From: Alphaproteobacteria bacterium
Lineage (GTDB): Bacteria; Pseudomonadota; Alphaproteobacteria; Micropepsales; Micropepsaceae
NCBI GenBank assembly: GCA_017983635.1
Contig: JAGOBA010000009.1
Coordinates: 1 to 64,000, forward strand
Length of the DNA stretch: 64,000 nucleotides
Reading direction: 5' to 3'
Notes under the pieces: generated by a model
What the model saw: the letters and a program-made list of their open reading frames with translations, nothing else
What the model was told of the DNA's origin: nothing
Databases searched by the model: none
Program-made: the position numbers and the translations under genes
Shown: in pieces, positions 36,606 through 46,240 of the stretch
How the letters are laid out: each line of letters begins with the position of its first letter
How positions within the stretch are numbered: position 1 is the stretch's first letter

Positions 36606-37018
36606 CGGTGCTTCTCTTTCATTTTTGCAATTGATTTCGTGATCAGCTTTTTCAGGGTCGGCACGTCGATATCGGCGAGCCGCTTAATATATAGACACGA
36701 GCTGCCGGTCGTATGTTTGCCCAATTTGGCGAGTAGGTTTTCGAATTCCGCGAAGCCGGGCATGATGTAGAGCGTGAGGTTTTGCTTGCGGGGCGAGAGG
36801 CCGATGATCGGCCAGTCGCCTTCCCGGCCGCTGGCGGATTTGTAGCGATAGGTGCCGAAGCCGATGATGCTTGTGCCCCACATGACAGGTTCCGCCTTTG
36901 TCGCCTTGCGCATAAGTTCGATCACGGCGGCCGCATCTTCTCTTTTTTGTTCATCGGGCACTTTCCTCAGAAACGCCGCGACACTTTGCTTCGTGGGCTT
37001 CGTCTTCAGTTCGGCCAT
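36602..37018 (-). CDS. DUF1801 domain protein
   Basis: The 138-residue protein is a stand-alone DUF1801/YdhG-like domain: SVAAFLRKVPDEQKREDA near the N terminus, EPVMWGTSIIGFGTYRY, GDWPIIGLSPRK and the end KRLADIDVPTLKKLI. The family fold is known but its function is not. A much longer frame to 37462 is an antisense artefact of the next gene, so ATG 37016-37018 is the start. It is divergent from the PAS_5-like gene. Confidence 0.85.
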   Translation of the reverse strand: MAELKTKPTKQSVAAFLRKVPDEQKREDAAAVIELMRKATKAEPVMWGTSIIGFGTYRYKSASGREGDWPIIGLSPRKQNLTLYIMPGFAEFENLLAKLGKHTTGSSCLYIKRLADIDVPTLKKLITKSIAKMKEKHR

Positions 37019-37126
37019 CCGGCTCTCCAGTGTGACCGGCGTACGGTTTGGGAATACGCCGATTGTGGAACAAGGCGTGTTTCGATACTCGAACGGCATT
37101 CTCTTTTGCAAACCGGGATTGCGGCT

Positions 37127-37672
37127 ATGACCGGCGAAGCTGCAACATTGCGGGCGAAGCGATCGCTTGAGAGCCGGCGCTTCGAGCAGGCGGTTCTTGC
37201 CGCAGCTCTTCCGCGAGCGTTGCCGCCGCTGGTCGAAATCGACCTTGGGCGGTTGAAGGAGCTCGTGCCTTGGATTGCGATCGTCGAGCCGAACCATGAG
37301 GAGCGGACTTTGAAGTTCGTTCGCGCTGGGGCTGGCGTGTCTCAGCTTCTCGGGCGGGACGCCGTCGGCTTCGACTATCTTGAGATTGTCGACCCGGCGA
37401 TCAAAGGGGACGCTTTCGACAGCGCCTTTCTCATGCTGACCCGGCCGTGCGGGCTTTGGCAACTAACGCCCAGTCTGACGTCCGAGGGGCAGGAAGTCAT
37501 GCTGGAGTACACCGGCTTTCCCGTTTACGACGGAGCCAGAGCGCGCGGGCAGTTGCTGATCTACATCAAGCCCGATCTGATACAGCGCGCGCCGCTGCCA
37601 CGGACGACGTTGACGAAGCACTCGACCGAGTGGTCCTGGATTGAGATGAAGAGCGTGTTGGCGCCGCGCTAA
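37127..37672 (+). CDS. PAS_5-type (alphaproteobacterial PAS) domain protein
   Basis: The 181-residue protein resembles the PF07310 PAS family found mainly in alphaproteobacteria: an ELVPWIAIVEP start of the fold, TLKFVRAGAGVSQLLGRDAVGF with the conserved Gly-Arg-Asp turn, and a C-terminal strand pair. No output domain is attached, so it may signal through a partner. The stop overlaps that of the convergent MFS gene by four bases. Confidence 0.7.
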   Translation: MTGEAATLRAKRSLESRRFEQAVLAAALPRALPPLVEIDLGRLKELVPWIAIVEPNHEERTLKFVRAGAGVSQLLGRDAVGFDYLEIVDPAIKGDAFDSAFLMLTRPCGLWQLTPSLTSEGQEVMLEYTGFPVYDGARARGQLLIYIKPDLIQRAPLPRTTLTKHSTEWSWIEMKSVLAPR

Positions 37673-38934
37673 GCCGGCGTCGGCCGCGTGGCGCGCATGG
37701 CGAAGAACAGTGCCGCGGCCAACAACGCTGCAGCAACGAAGAAAGGTGCGCCCAGGACCGGGACGCCTTGCGCAAAATCTTTGTGTTCGATCGAGGCTGC
37801 GAACACATTGGTGTACAGCGGCGGCGAGATGATGGCTGCGACGCCCATGATGCTGCCGAGTGCGCCCTGCAACTGGCCTTGCTGGTTGGGCGCGACGCGT
37901 TGGGTCATGATCGACTGCGCGGCCGGCGTATAGAAGCCCCAGAGAGCGGCGATGGGAATGGCGATCCAAACGGAGATGTCGCTCGGGCCGACGGCGTAGA
38001 TCACAAAGCCGCTGATGCCGAACAAGAGGCCGGTTATCATCGAGCGGCGCGGGCCTAAAATCCTGACGACGGGACCGATTAAGCCGCCTTGGACGATGAT
38101 GCTGGCGACGCCGACGGCGGTCAGCGCGAAGCCGTTCATCGCCTCGTCCCAACCGTAGCGGTATTTGGTAAACCAGATAAATACCGCCGGATAGACGTTG
38201 TGCGCGATCGCGTACAGGAAATGAGCAACCGCGAGCCCGGAGAGTTGAACATTCGATGCAAGTAAGCGCATGGCGCCGATGACGTTTGCACCGGCGAAGG
38301 AAAATTCTTTCGTGCGGTGTTCGGGCGGAAGCGACTCCGGCAGAATGAAGTAGCCGTAGAGCGCGTTAAGCAGACACAGTGCGGCGGAAATCCAGAAAGG
38401 CAAGTGTGGGTCCGCGCTACCGGCGAGACCGCCGAGACCTGGGCCGACGGTGAAGCCGATGCCAAAGGCCGCGCCCATCAGGCCGAAGGCTGCCGCGCGT
38501 TTCTCAGGCGGGGTGATGTCGGCGATGTAGGCATTCGCGGTGCTGAAGCTTGCCGCCGTCGCGCCGGAGATCGCGCGTGCGACGAACAGCCATGCGAGGT
38601 TCGGCGCGAGCGCCATAAGAATGTAGTCGAGACCGAGGCCGGTCATTGAGAGCAGAAGCACTGGGCGGCGGCCGAAGCGATCCGATAAGGCGCCTTGGAT
38701 GGGCGTGACGATGAACTGCATCAGAGCCCACACCAAGCTCAGCAGGCCGCCGATGCGAACCGCATCGGACTCGGTGCCTTGAGTGAGGCGTTCGATCAAA
38801 GTCGGGAGCACAGGAATGACGACGCCCATCGACAGAACATCGAGCATCAAGGTGATGAAGATGAACGTTACAGCGGCGCGGGTCGCCGGCGGGGCCGCTG
38901 CTGGTGTGGCCGCTTGGGCCGTCGGTTCTGTCAT
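37669..38934 (-). CDS. MFS transporter, TCR/Tet-like drug:H+ antiporter family
   Basis: The 421-residue protein has twelve predicted membrane helices and the MFS motif A GALSDRFGRRPVLLLS after helix 2. The early MLDVLSMGVVIPVLPTL and the helix 5 motif GAAFGIGFTVGPGLGG match the tetracycline/multidrug exporter subfamily. It is probably an efflux pump of unknown substrate. TetR or MarR partners are not adjacent, so it is more likely a chromosomal housekeeping exporter than an acquired resistance gene. Confidence 0.9.
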   Translation of the reverse strand: MTEPTAQAATPAAAPPATRAAVTFIFITLMLDVLSMGVVIPVLPTLIERLTQGTESDAVRIGGLLSLVWALMQFIVTPIQGALSDRFGRRPVLLLSMTGLGLDYILMALAPNLAWLFVARAISGATAASFSTANAYIADITPPEKRAAAFGLMGAAFGIGFTVGPGLGGLAGSADPHLPFWISAALCLLNALYGYFILPESLPPEHRTKEFSFAGANVIGAMRLLASNVQLSGLAVAHFLYAIAHNVYPAVFIWFTKYRYGWDEAMNGFALTAVGVASIIVQGGLIGPVVRILGPRRSMITGLLFGISGFVIYAVGPSDISVWIAIPIAALWGFYTPAAQSIMTQRVAPNQQGQLQGALGSIMGVAAIISPPLYTNVFAASIEHKDFAQGVPVLGAPFFVAAALLAAALFFAMRATRPTPA

Positions 38935-38997
38935 GTGGTCTTGAAGTCGCCGTTGATCTCATCGGTTAGTTAGAGTGTTTTGGAGGGATTGTCCCGC

Positions 38998-39516
38998 CTA
39001 GGCAGCGAAGGCGCGCGGGTACGCGACTTTCCAACGCAGCGCGCCCAAGATGTCAGCAACGAGTTCGAGCGCCATGAAGGAATCGCCGGCGTAGGGCGCG
39101 TCGAGCAGCTTGGCCAGAAGGCTCGAGAAGCCGAAGCGGTGGTAGTAGGTGGGGTTACCAAGAACAACGATCAACTCCTCTCCCTGCGCTCGAAGGCGGT
39201 CGACGGCCGTGCGTGTGAGGGCTTTGCCGACGCCGCTGCGTTGAAGGGTAGGCGTCACGGCCAACGGGGCGAGCGCTGTTGCGCGTAACCTGCGGTCTGC
39301 GCGATGAACGTCGAGGCGCGAAAAGGCGATGTGGCCGACGACCGTTTCGTCGACGACGGCGACGCATTCGAGCTGCATGTCGCCGTCCCGCCGCAACCGC
39401 TCGATCAATCGAACCTCTCCCTCGTTTGCGAAGGCGGCAGCCACAATTGCGGCGATTGCAGCGTCGTCGTGCAGCGCGCGGGGTCGGACCAAGATTTCAG
39501 ATTGCGGTTTCGACAT
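38998..39516 (-). CDS. GNAT-family N-acetyltransferase
   Basis: The 172-residue protein has a complete GNAT fold: IAAIVAAAFANEGEVRLIERL at the N terminus, ALAPLAVTPTLQRSGVGKAL as the acetyl-CoA loop, and LGNPTYYHRFGFSS at the end. It belongs to the group with YhbS-like proteins, and the substrate is unknown. Its start lies 21 bases from the divergent Gfo/Idh/MocA gene, so the two share a compact promoter region. Confidence 0.88.
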   Translation of the reverse strand: MSKPQSEILVRPRALHDDAAIAAIVAAAFANEGEVRLIERLRRDGDMQLECVAVVDETVVGHIAFSRLDVHRADRRLRATALAPLAVTPTLQRSGVGKALTRTAVDRLRAQGEELIVVLGNPTYYHRFGFSSLLAKLLDAPYAGDSFMALELVADILGALRWKVAYPRAFAA

Positions 39517-39537
39517 GGATCAGTTCATCCTATCGGG

Positions 39538-40509
39538 ATGGCAAAAATGATCAATGTCGGCATCATTGGGGCGGCACGGGTCGCGGTCTATGCGATGGTG
39601 GGAGCTGCGAGGGAAAACGCGCGGGTGACCGTTCTCGCCGTTGCGGCGCGCGATCCGGTGCGGGCAAAAGCCTTTGCGAATGAGCACGCTATTTCCCGTG
39701 TGCACGAAACCTATGATGCTCTGATCGCCGATCCCGATGTCGATCTGGTCTATGTGGCGACACCGCCGACCTTGCACGCCGTGAGCGCGCTGAAAGCGCT
39801 GGCGGCGGGTAAGCATGTGCTGGTCGAAAAGCCCTTCACGGCCGATGCGCGTGAGGCGGCGAACGTCGTTGCGGCGGCGGCGAAAGCCAAGCGGTGGGTG
39901 TTTGAGGCTTTTCACTATCGCCATCACAGGCTCTGGCACCGGATTGCGGAGATCGCGCGCAGTGGCGTTCTGGGGAAGATCAGATCGCTGGAAGCTGGGT
40001 TTCACGTGCCGATTGCTCTGTCCGAGGGCGAATTCCGCTGGAATCCGGCGCTGGGCGGCGGGGCGTTGATGGATTTGGGGTGCTATCCGCTGCAGTGGTT
40101 GCGGGTCGTCGCCGGTGAGGAGCCGGTGGTGACGTCGGCTCGGATGCGCATTGTTAAGGGTGTGGATGCGGAGACCGAGGCTGAGCTGCGCTTTCCATCC
40201 GGGGCGGCGGCGCGAATGTCTTGCAGCATGACGGGCGAGGACTTTCGGGCGTTCCTTAACGTCGAAGGTACACGCGGGTGGATGAAGGTCGTCAACCCGC
40301 TAGCGCCGCAGTTTGGTCACGAGCTGCAAACAGAGATCGATGGGGCGGTGCGCACCGAAACACTTGACGGTCCATCGACATTCGCCGCGCAGCTTGAGGC
40401 CGTTGCAGCAACGCTGCTCGACGGGGCGCCGTTTCCGCTGGCCGCCGATGATCCGGTTAGGTCGATGGCGGCAATCGACGCGGTTCGGGCCACAGCGGTC
40501 AGGGGCTAG
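39538..40509 (+). CDS. Gfo/Idh/MocA-family oxidoreductase
   Basis: The 323-residue enzyme has the NAD-binding Rossmann start VGIIGAARVAVYAM, the DVDLVYVATPP and KHVLVEKPF motifs of the family, and the C-terminal domain starting FEAFHYRHHRLW. It likely oxidises a sugar or cyclic polyol; the substrate is unknown. A second ATG three codons in (39547) is an alternative start. The stop overlaps that of the convergent Nudix gene by four bases. Confidence 0.9.
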   Translation: MAKMINVGIIGAARVAVYAMVGAARENARVTVLAVAARDPVRAKAFANEHAISRVHETYDALIADPDVDLVYVATPPTLHAVSALKALAAGKHVLVEKPFTADAREAANVVAAAAKAKRWVFEAFHYRHHRLWHRIAEIARSGVLGKIRSLEAGFHVPIALSEGEFRWNPALGGGALMDLGCYPLQWLRVVAGEEPVVTSARMRIVKGVDAETEAELRFPSGAAARMSCSMTGEDFRAFLNVEGTRGWMKVVNPLAPQFGHELQTEIDGAVRTETLDGPSTFAAQLEAVAATLLDGAPFPLAADDPVRSMAAIDAVRATAVRG

Positions 40510-40916
40510 AGGCGCTGACGGAGCGCGACGGCATCGGCGAGGATCTTGTTGTGGTCGAATGCGAGCTTTTGACTTCGCCAGTCTGCGACGAACATGGCGC
40601 CCGATGCATCGTCGCCTGCCTTCGCCTTGGAAAGGCCGACCGTCATTAGAAATGCTACCGAGACGGTGTGGCCGCGCGGGTCTCGCTTGGGATGGGAATA
40701 AACGCCCACGAGGTGTTGTGAAATCGGGGTGACGCCTGTTTCTTCCTTTAGCTCGCGTCTTGCCGCTGCCTCGACGGTCTCGCCGTACTCGACGAAGCCG
40801 CCGGGCAGCGCATGGCGACCCTTGAACGGCGCGTTGCCGCGGCGAATGAGCAGCAGACGACCGTTCGCATCGAAGACGACGGCGTCGACGGCAAGAGCGG
40901 GTTGCTTGTGATGCAT
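40506..40916 (-). CDS. Nudix hydrolase (ADP-ribose pyrophosphatase-like)
   Basis: The 136-residue protein has a perfect Nudix box GGFVEYGETVEAAARRELKE ending EETG, and the start LAVDAVVFDANGRLLLIRRGN. Length and the pattern before the box fit ADP-ribose or NAD-related pyrophosphatases, but the substrate is not decided. ATG 40914-40916 is preferred over the longer frame start at 41009, since the extension is low in conserved residues. Confidence 0.92.
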   Translation of the reverse strand: MHHKQPALAVDAVVFDANGRLLLIRRGNAPFKGRHALPGGFVEYGETVEAAARRELKEETGVTPISQHLVGVYSHPKRDPRGHTVSVAFLMTVGLSKAKAGDDASGAMFVADWRSQKLAFDHNKILADAVALRQRL

Positions 40917-41123
40917 CGTCTTATGTTCTTTCTTCCTGCCGCAGTCGCCAGGTGCGAATTCCCTGGATCGACCGCACCGGTTAAGGCGCCGTTTACCGTT
41001 ATGTATCAAACATTAAACGAGCGTTTATGTGTTCGAAACACCCTTCCTCCGCATACGGACTATCGGTATAGGACACAAGAGCTAACGTTTTGATCGATCA
41101 CGAAATTCGCGCGTGAGGGGAAT

Positions 41124-42572
41124 ATGCTGGCTTATGAGGAATTGAGGGGGTCGAGCGGTCGGCAAATCTACTTCCGGCCGAAGCGGTACGAAGCGGCCGA
41201 ACTCTTCGCCGGAACGCCGCCGAAGGTGCTGTTGAAGTCGGCGATCTTCCGACTTGGCGACATCAGCTTGACCGGCATTTGCGTCAACGCGAACCAAACT
41301 GTCGATGCGATCTTCGAGGCTGGCGAAGTGTTGCCGATCGTCGTGAAGCAGGCGGGGCTTTCGATCTTCGAAGGTAAAGCGAAGGTCGTGCGCGGCGAAC
41401 GCTCGGTATTCGGTTCGAAGGTTGCGCTCAATCTGGTCGACGGAATCGTCGATTTTCACTCGCTGCTCCGCCGCAATGCGCAGGCGCGCATATCGCAGCA
41501 ATTGGCGACCCTCGATCCGCATGTCGGCGGACTCGTGTCGAACGACTACCGCGCGCATTGCGCGGACGTGTTGCGTTTTCTGCGCGCTTACAAAACGGTG
41601 GTCGAGGCCAGCGTCAAGCCGTTCCCCAATCAGTCGACGGGTCTCAGTCTCGACGAGGCCTACGCGATGTGCGAGGAGCGGATCATCCCACAATGGCGCA
41701 GCCTCTGGCGCGCCGGCAATCAGCTTGTCGGCGACGTGATGGCCGACAAGAAGAAGCTTGAGGCGATGAAGGAGTATACGGAGCTGGTCGTGACGCCGGA
41801 GCTCAATCACGGGCCGGTGTGGTGGCGCAGTTACTTCAAGCCCGCGGGTTATCCGGGCGACTTTGAGATCATGAACTACGTCTACGACTGGCAGCGCGAA
41901 GGCGGCGACATCTACTCGCAGCTCATGCACCGTGTCGGTCTGGACGTGGCGGAGTGCATCGCGACGCGCATGCATGTCGTGCGCAAGGTGATCGGCGATG
42001 TCGTGCGGGCGCGTGCGAACGGAAAGCCAGCGCGCATCATGAGCCTCGGCTGCGGTTCGGCGCGCGAAATCGAACTTCACCTAAAGGACCCCGAGGCGCC
42101 GAGCGGCGCGGTCGAGTTCACGTTGATCGACCAGGAAGAGAAGGCGTTGGCCTACGCTTACGACCATTCCTATCCGGTTGCGCTCAGCATGAAGCCGAAT
42201 GCGCGGGTGAAGCCGATCAACGTGTCGTTCACCGACGTGTTGCGTGGCGGTTCATGGCTGGACGACGCAGGGCCGCAGGACCTGATCTATTCGGTCGGTT
42301 TGCTCGATTACTTGATCGACCGGCGTGCGAAGACGCTGGCGAACCGGCTCTATGAACGGCTGTCGCCGGGTGGCTTGCTGATCATCGGCAATATGAACGA
42401 GACCGAGCTCAGCAATCTGTGGCCGATGGAGTTCATCTGCGACTGGCACCTCTATTACCGCAATGAGAAGGACATGCTCGGCTGGACCGACGGGATGGCC
42501 GGGTGCAATGCCTGGACGGAGACCGAACCCACCGGGCGGGTGCGGCTGCTGTTCGTTCGCAAAGCCGCGTAG
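41124..42572 (+). CDS. PilZ-like domain fused to a SAM methyltransferase, 3-OH-PAME synthase-like
   Basis: The 482-residue protein has two parts. Residues 15-110 resemble a PilZ domain: an RPKR stretch (R18, R21) then DISLTG (D46, S48, G51), the form of the c-di-GMP pocket, though the first motif is one residue short of the usual RxxxR. Residues about 130-480 resemble the family annotated as extracellular factor (3-hydroxypalmitate methyl ester) biosynthesis protein: FKPAGYPGDFEIMN, then the SAM-binding MSLGCGSAREIE (about 306), and the motif LTLIDQEE-like FTLIDQEEKALAYAY. No signal peptide. It could join c-di-GMP sensing to lipid-signal synthesis. Methyl-ester activity is an inference. Confidence 0.75.
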   Translation: MLAYEELRGSSGRQIYFRPKRYEAAELFAGTPPKVLLKSAIFRLGDISLTGICVNANQTVDAIFEAGEVLPIVVKQAGLSIFEGKAKVVRGERSVFGSKVALNLVDGIVDFHSLLRRNAQARISQQLATLDPHVGGLVSNDYRAHCADVLRFLRAYKTVVEASVKPFPNQSTGLSLDEAYAMCEERIIPQWRSLWRAGNQLVGDVMADKKKLEAMKEYTELVVTPELNHGPVWWRSYFKPAGYPGDFEIMNYVYDWQREGGDIYSQLMHRVGLDVAECIATRMHVVRKVIGDVVRARANGKPARIMSLGCGSAREIELHLKDPEAPSGAVEFTLIDQEEKALAYAYDHSYPVALSMKPNARVKPINVSFTDVLRGGSWLDDAGPQDLIYSVGLLDYLIDRRAKTLANRLYERLSPGGLLIIGNMNETELSNLWPMEFICDWHLYYRNEKDMLGWTDGMAGCNAWTETEPTGRVRLLFVRKAA

Positions 42573-42671
42573 GGCCGGGACAATCAGGCACATCGCCAGT
42601 TGCGCGGGTGCCGCTTATCTCTCCGGCCGAGCGGCTCGGCGGGAGATGATTCATGTTTGCGGATTCACGCC

Positions 42672-43292
42672 ATGACGGCTGAGGCTTTGCGGATCGTTCG
42701 CTTTGCCGCGATCGGCTTGATTGGGGTGCTCGCGTTCGTGTGGCTTGGCGTTGGGCTTGGCTATCTGCAGAGCGAGCGACCTGTGTCGAAAGAGGGCGAG
42801 GCCTTCGGCAACTCGATGATCGTGCCGTTCCAGTTGATCGATCAGACAGCCAAGCCGGTCAGCGAAAGAGACGTCCTGGGCAAGCCGTCAGCCTTGTTTT
42901 TCGGCTTCACCTATTGCCCCGATGTCTGTCCGACGACGCTGGCGTCGTTGAGCGCGATGTTGGGGCAGATGGGGCCGGACGCCGATAGGCTCGGTGTGTT
43001 TCTAGTCACCGTCGATCCGGAGCGCGATACGCCGGAGGTGCTCAAGCAATATTTGTCGGCTTTCGACAAGAGGATTCGCGGACTAACGGGATCGCCGGCA
43101 CAGATTGAACTTCTGACGAAAGCATTGGGCGTCTATGCGGCGCGCGTGAATCTCGACGGCGGGGGCTACACGATGGATCATACCGCAAGCGTGTTTCTGC
43201 TCGATGCGCAGGGCCGGTTTCGCGGAACAATTGCCTATGGCGAGGAGCGCGAGGTTGCGGTCGCGAAGCTCAAGAAGCTGCTGGAACGTTAA
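42672..43292 (+). CDS. SCO1/SenC-family protein
   Basis: SCO proteins deliver copper to cytochrome c oxidase or act in thiol redox control at the periplasmic face. The 206-residue protein has an N-terminal membrane anchor (about residues 8-27), the metal motif FGFTYCPDVCPTTL and the distal ligand histidine in DHTASVFL. Both cysteines and the histidine are present. The start ATG 42672 avoids an upstream stretch (42600) with no conserved features. No oxidase genes are adjacent. Confidence 0.9.
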   Translation: MTAEALRIVRFAAIGLIGVLAFVWLGVGLGYLQSERPVSKEGEAFGNSMIVPFQLIDQTAKPVSERDVLGKPSALFFGFTYCPDVCPTTLASLSAMLGQMGPDADRLGVFLVTVDPERDTPEVLKQYLSAFDKRIRGLTGSPAQIELLTKALGVYAARVNLDGGGYTMDHTASVFLLDAQGRFRGTIAYGEEREVAVAKLKKLLER

Positions 43293-44734
43293 ACGGCCTC
43301 GAGCAGTGCGGCGTGGGCGGATGCTTCGGCCGACAAGGGGCGCACACGCGAGGCCGGCAGTTCGATACGCACGGTCGTGCCGACGTTGACTTGGCTTGCG
43401 AGCTTAAGCGTGCCGCCGTGAATTTCGATGATCTTCTTCGAGTACGGCAAGCCCAGGCCGGTACCGCCGTGTTGGCGCGACAGGGCACTTTCGACTTGTT
43501 CGAACGGGCGTAAGACGCGGTCCAGATCTTTCGCCTTGATGCCGATGCCCGTGTCTTTGACGCTCAACTTCACGCCGCTTTCGAACGAGAGACTTGCTTC
43601 GATCGTCACGCGACCGCCGGCCGGTGTGAACTTGACCGCATTCGATACCAGATTGAGCGCCACCTGCCGGACAAGCCGTTCGTCGGCGTAGACGGCCAGG
43701 GGCTCTTGCGACGGATGAAAAACGAGTGCGATATTGCTCTCATCCGCTCTTTGTTTGCACATTCGCAGTGTCATCTCGACGACCGCGTTTAGGTCGAACA
43801 CGGTCTCGCTCAAGTCGACCTTTCCCGCTTCAGCTTTTGCGAGGTCGAGAATGTCGTTGATGATCGACAACAAATGCTTGCCGCTGTCGTTGATGTCGGT
43901 CGCGTACTCGATGTACTTGGGCACTAAGGGGCCCATGAACTGCTGCTTGAACATCTCCGAGAAGCCGAGAATGGCGTTCAAAGGCGTGCGCAGCTCGTGG
44001 CTCATCACTGCCAGGAATTCGCTCTTCGCCCGGTTCGCGGCCTCGGCCTCGTCGAGGAGGCCTTTCATGACTTGGTTCTTTTCTTCGATGATCTTCTGGG
44101 CGATGTAGTTATTGCGAATGTGGGTTTCCAGCATGTAGCTGGAGAAGATGCCCGTCGCCGTCGCCATGAACAGGAAGAAATTGTTGTTCAAATAGTCGGC
44201 CGAGCTGATCGGGTTCACCAACAGGCTGACGAACTGGTAAGCGATGAAGACAAACGCGGCGATGGCGAGCGAGTACGTGAACCGAAGGCCGATGAGGCTG
44301 CCGCAGTAGACGACAACCATGATGAGGCCCGCATAATATTGCGCGTTGAGGGGGGCCGTGAGCGTAGCCGTCATCGCCAAGATACCGGCGCCCGCCGTCA
44401 TCATCGACATGGCAAGCGTAAGCTGAGCGATTTGCCTGAAGTACCGGGTGAAGGTCAGGCCCAGGATTGCGAGCAGAATTGGACAAACGAAGCCGTAGCG
44501 GATTATCCAGATTTTTCCGAGCTGATCCCCGCTAATCGCGAAGTCGAGGAAACCAAAGCTCACATAAAGGCCGATGCCGGCCGCGAGATAGGCGCGAACG
44601 AACGGGAGTGCGGCCTCGAGCGAACGCGCGGCAAAGTCGCGCTCGACTTCCGGATCGCGGAAGACGAGCAACCACTTGTTCATTGCGAGCTGCGGTGCAA
44701 CACGCTCGACGTTCGTCGTTGTTGTTGTAGCCAT
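43289..44734 (-). CDS. Membrane histidine kinase with a six-helix sensor domain
   Basis: The 481-residue kinase has six predicted membrane helices (about residues 46-66, 78-98, 104-124, 131-152, 155-176 and 186-205) and no large periplasmic domain. A short coiled coil follows, then the HisKA domain (AVMSHELRTPLNAILGFSEM, phospho-His in HELRTP) and the ATPase with NLVSNAVKFTP, DTGIGI and GGTGLGL. Six-helix sensors like this occur in CqsS/PhcS-type kinases for lipophilic or small signals, a resemblance of layout rather than proven homology. No receiver domain is attached. A GTG nine bases upstream (44743) is an alternative start. Confidence 0.88.
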   Translation of the reverse strand: MATTTTTNVERVAPQLAMNKWLLVFRDPEVERDFAARSLEAALPFVRAYLAAGIGLYVSFGFLDFAISGDQLGKIWIIRYGFVCPILLAILGLTFTRYFRQIAQLTLAMSMMTAGAGILAMTATLTAPLNAQYYAGLIMVVVYCGSLIGLRFTYSLAIAAFVFIAYQFVSLLVNPISSADYLNNNFFLFMATATGIFSSYMLETHIRNNYIAQKIIEEKNQVMKGLLDEAEAANRAKSEFLAVMSHELRTPLNAILGFSEMFKQQFMGPLVPKYIEYATDINDSGKHLLSIINDILDLAKAEAGKVDLSETVFDLNAVVEMTLRMCKQRADESNIALVFHPSQEPLAVYADERLVRQVALNLVSNAVKFTPAGGRVTIEASLSFESGVKLSVKDTGIGIKAKDLDRVLRPFEQVESALSRQHGGTGLGLPYSKKIIEIHGGTLKLASQVNVGTTVRIELPASRVRPLSAEASAHAALLEAV

Positions 44735-44887
44735 CGAAGCCACTTACCCAAGCGGAAACAGTACGCGGGCACCAGTTAAGGACAGTCTTATGTTTCCCCC
44801 GCCAGGGGAGTTTGCTTGGTTTCAAATTCCTTGCTCCGCGAAGAGAAAGGCGCGACAGTGGCGCTTCATTTTCGGCGGAGATTGGGG

Positions 44888-46240
44888 ATGGGGGGGCGCG
44901 TTCGGCGCCGATTGGCGTTGATGGTCGGTGTTGCCGTGCTAACGGCGCATTTACCAACGCTCGACTCCGGCGCATTGGCGGCCGGCTACGGCGTTCGTGA
45001 ATTCAGCGCCGATGCCATGGGTCGCGCGTATGCCGGGAGTTCCGCCGACGGAAGCGATCCGAGTTTCCTCGCCTACAATCCGGCAGCGGCAGCGGGCGTC
45101 GCGGATTGGGATGCAGCGACGGGCCTGATCGCCGTGTGGCCCACTTCCAATGCGCAATATTGGACCGCCAGCGCTTTCGGGGGGCAGATCATCGGCGGCG
45201 AGGCGAGGCCGGAGGGCTTTGTCAAAGCGGCCTATGTGCCCGACGCTTCGATCCGCTACCGGCTTGCGCCAGAGTGGAGTGTTGGTCTGTCGGTCAGCGC
45301 GCCCTGGGGACTGACCACGACTTACGACCGCACTTGGGTTGGGCGGTATCATGCGCACGAGACCAAGCTCTTGACCGTGAATGCCGCGCCGGCAGTCGCA
45401 TATCAGCCGATCCCCGAGCTGACGCTGGGCTTTGCTGCCAATGTGCAGTACGCGACCGGGCGCTTGTCGAACGCGATCGACATCGGAACCATTGGTGCAA
45501 TCTTCTCCGTTTCCGGCGCAGCACCGACCGTGCAAGACGGGTATGGAGCGTTCGACGCGGAGGATTGGGGGGTCGGCTATACGCTCGGAGTCAATTGGGC
45601 GGCTAGCGATCAACTGCACCTCGGTGCGAGTTACCGGTCGGAAATCGAACACCACCTCACCGGTCCCGTCGTGTTTTCGATGGGGACGTCCGCCACGGGC
45701 GTTGCGCTAGCCCGCGCGGGATTGTTGCAGAACACGCGGGGCGCGACTGATCTGACAACGCCGGCGGTTGCTTCCGTGGGATTTGTTCTGGACGTCACGC
45801 CCCGCTGGTCGCTGGGCGGCGAGTTGTCCTTCACGGACTGGAGCGTCTTTCAAGAATTGCGGGTGACGTTCGCTAATCCGCTGCAGCCGGACGAAGTCAC
45901 CCAGTTCAAATGGAAGGACAGCTGGTTTGGCGGTTTGGGGATCACCTATCGCGCCAGCGAGAGCTGCGAGATCAGCGTGGGCGGCGCCTACGATCAGAGC
46001 CCGACCGGCGCGGCGCGCAACGCCAGAATTCCGGACGCGGACCGGTTTTGGCTTTCTGCAGGCGTGGAAATCGATCTGTCGGAGCGAACCAAGCTTAAAC
46101 TGAGCGTCGCGCACCTGTTCGTTCCGGAAGAAGCGATCAACTTGCGCGCGGCTGAGCCGAGCAACGTGTTTCGCGGCGACCTCAGCGGTGTTACCGACGC
46201 GGAGGCGACTGCTGTCGGACTTCAGTTAACTTTCAAATGA
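44888..46240 (+). CDS. FadL-type outer-membrane channel for long-chain fatty acids
   Basis: The 450-residue protein has a signal peptide (ending ALAA before Gly-Tyr-Gly) and a beta-barrel rich in alternating strands. FadL signatures include SADAMGRAYAGSSADGSDPS, FLAYNPAAAA and a conserved KWKDSWFGGLGITYR. FadL proteins take up fatty acids, and in some alphaproteobacteria they also take up long-chain signal molecules. It lies in the lipid-related cluster. ATG 44888 is preceded by GGAG. Confidence 0.9.
   Translation: MGGRVRRRLALMVGVAVLTAHLPTLDSGALAAGYGVREFSADAMGRAYAGSSADGSDPSFLAYNPAAAAGVADWDAATGLIAVWPTSNAQYWTASAFGGQIIGGEARPEGFVKAAYVPDASIRYRLAPEWSVGLSVSAPWGLTTTYDRTWVGRYHAHETKLLTVNAAPAVAYQPIPELTLGFAANVQYATGRLSNAIDIGTIGAIFSVSGAAPTVQDGYGAFDAEDWGVGYTLGVNWAASDQLHLGASYRSEIEHHLTGPVVFSMGTSATGVALARAGLLQNTRGATDLTTPAVASVGFVLDVTPRWSLGGELSFTDWSVFQELRVTFANPLQPDEVTQFKWKDSWFGGLGITYRASESCEISVGGAYDQSPTGAARNARIPDADRFWLSAGVEIDLSERTKLKLSVAHLFVPEEAINLRAAEPSNVFRGDLSGVTDAEATAVGLQLTFK

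Noticed and set aside
37669..38934. Acquired tetracycline resistance determinant
   Set aside because: The MFS gene has TetA-like motifs, but there is no adjacent divergent TetR regulator and no mobile-element context. Its base composition looks like that of its neighbours.
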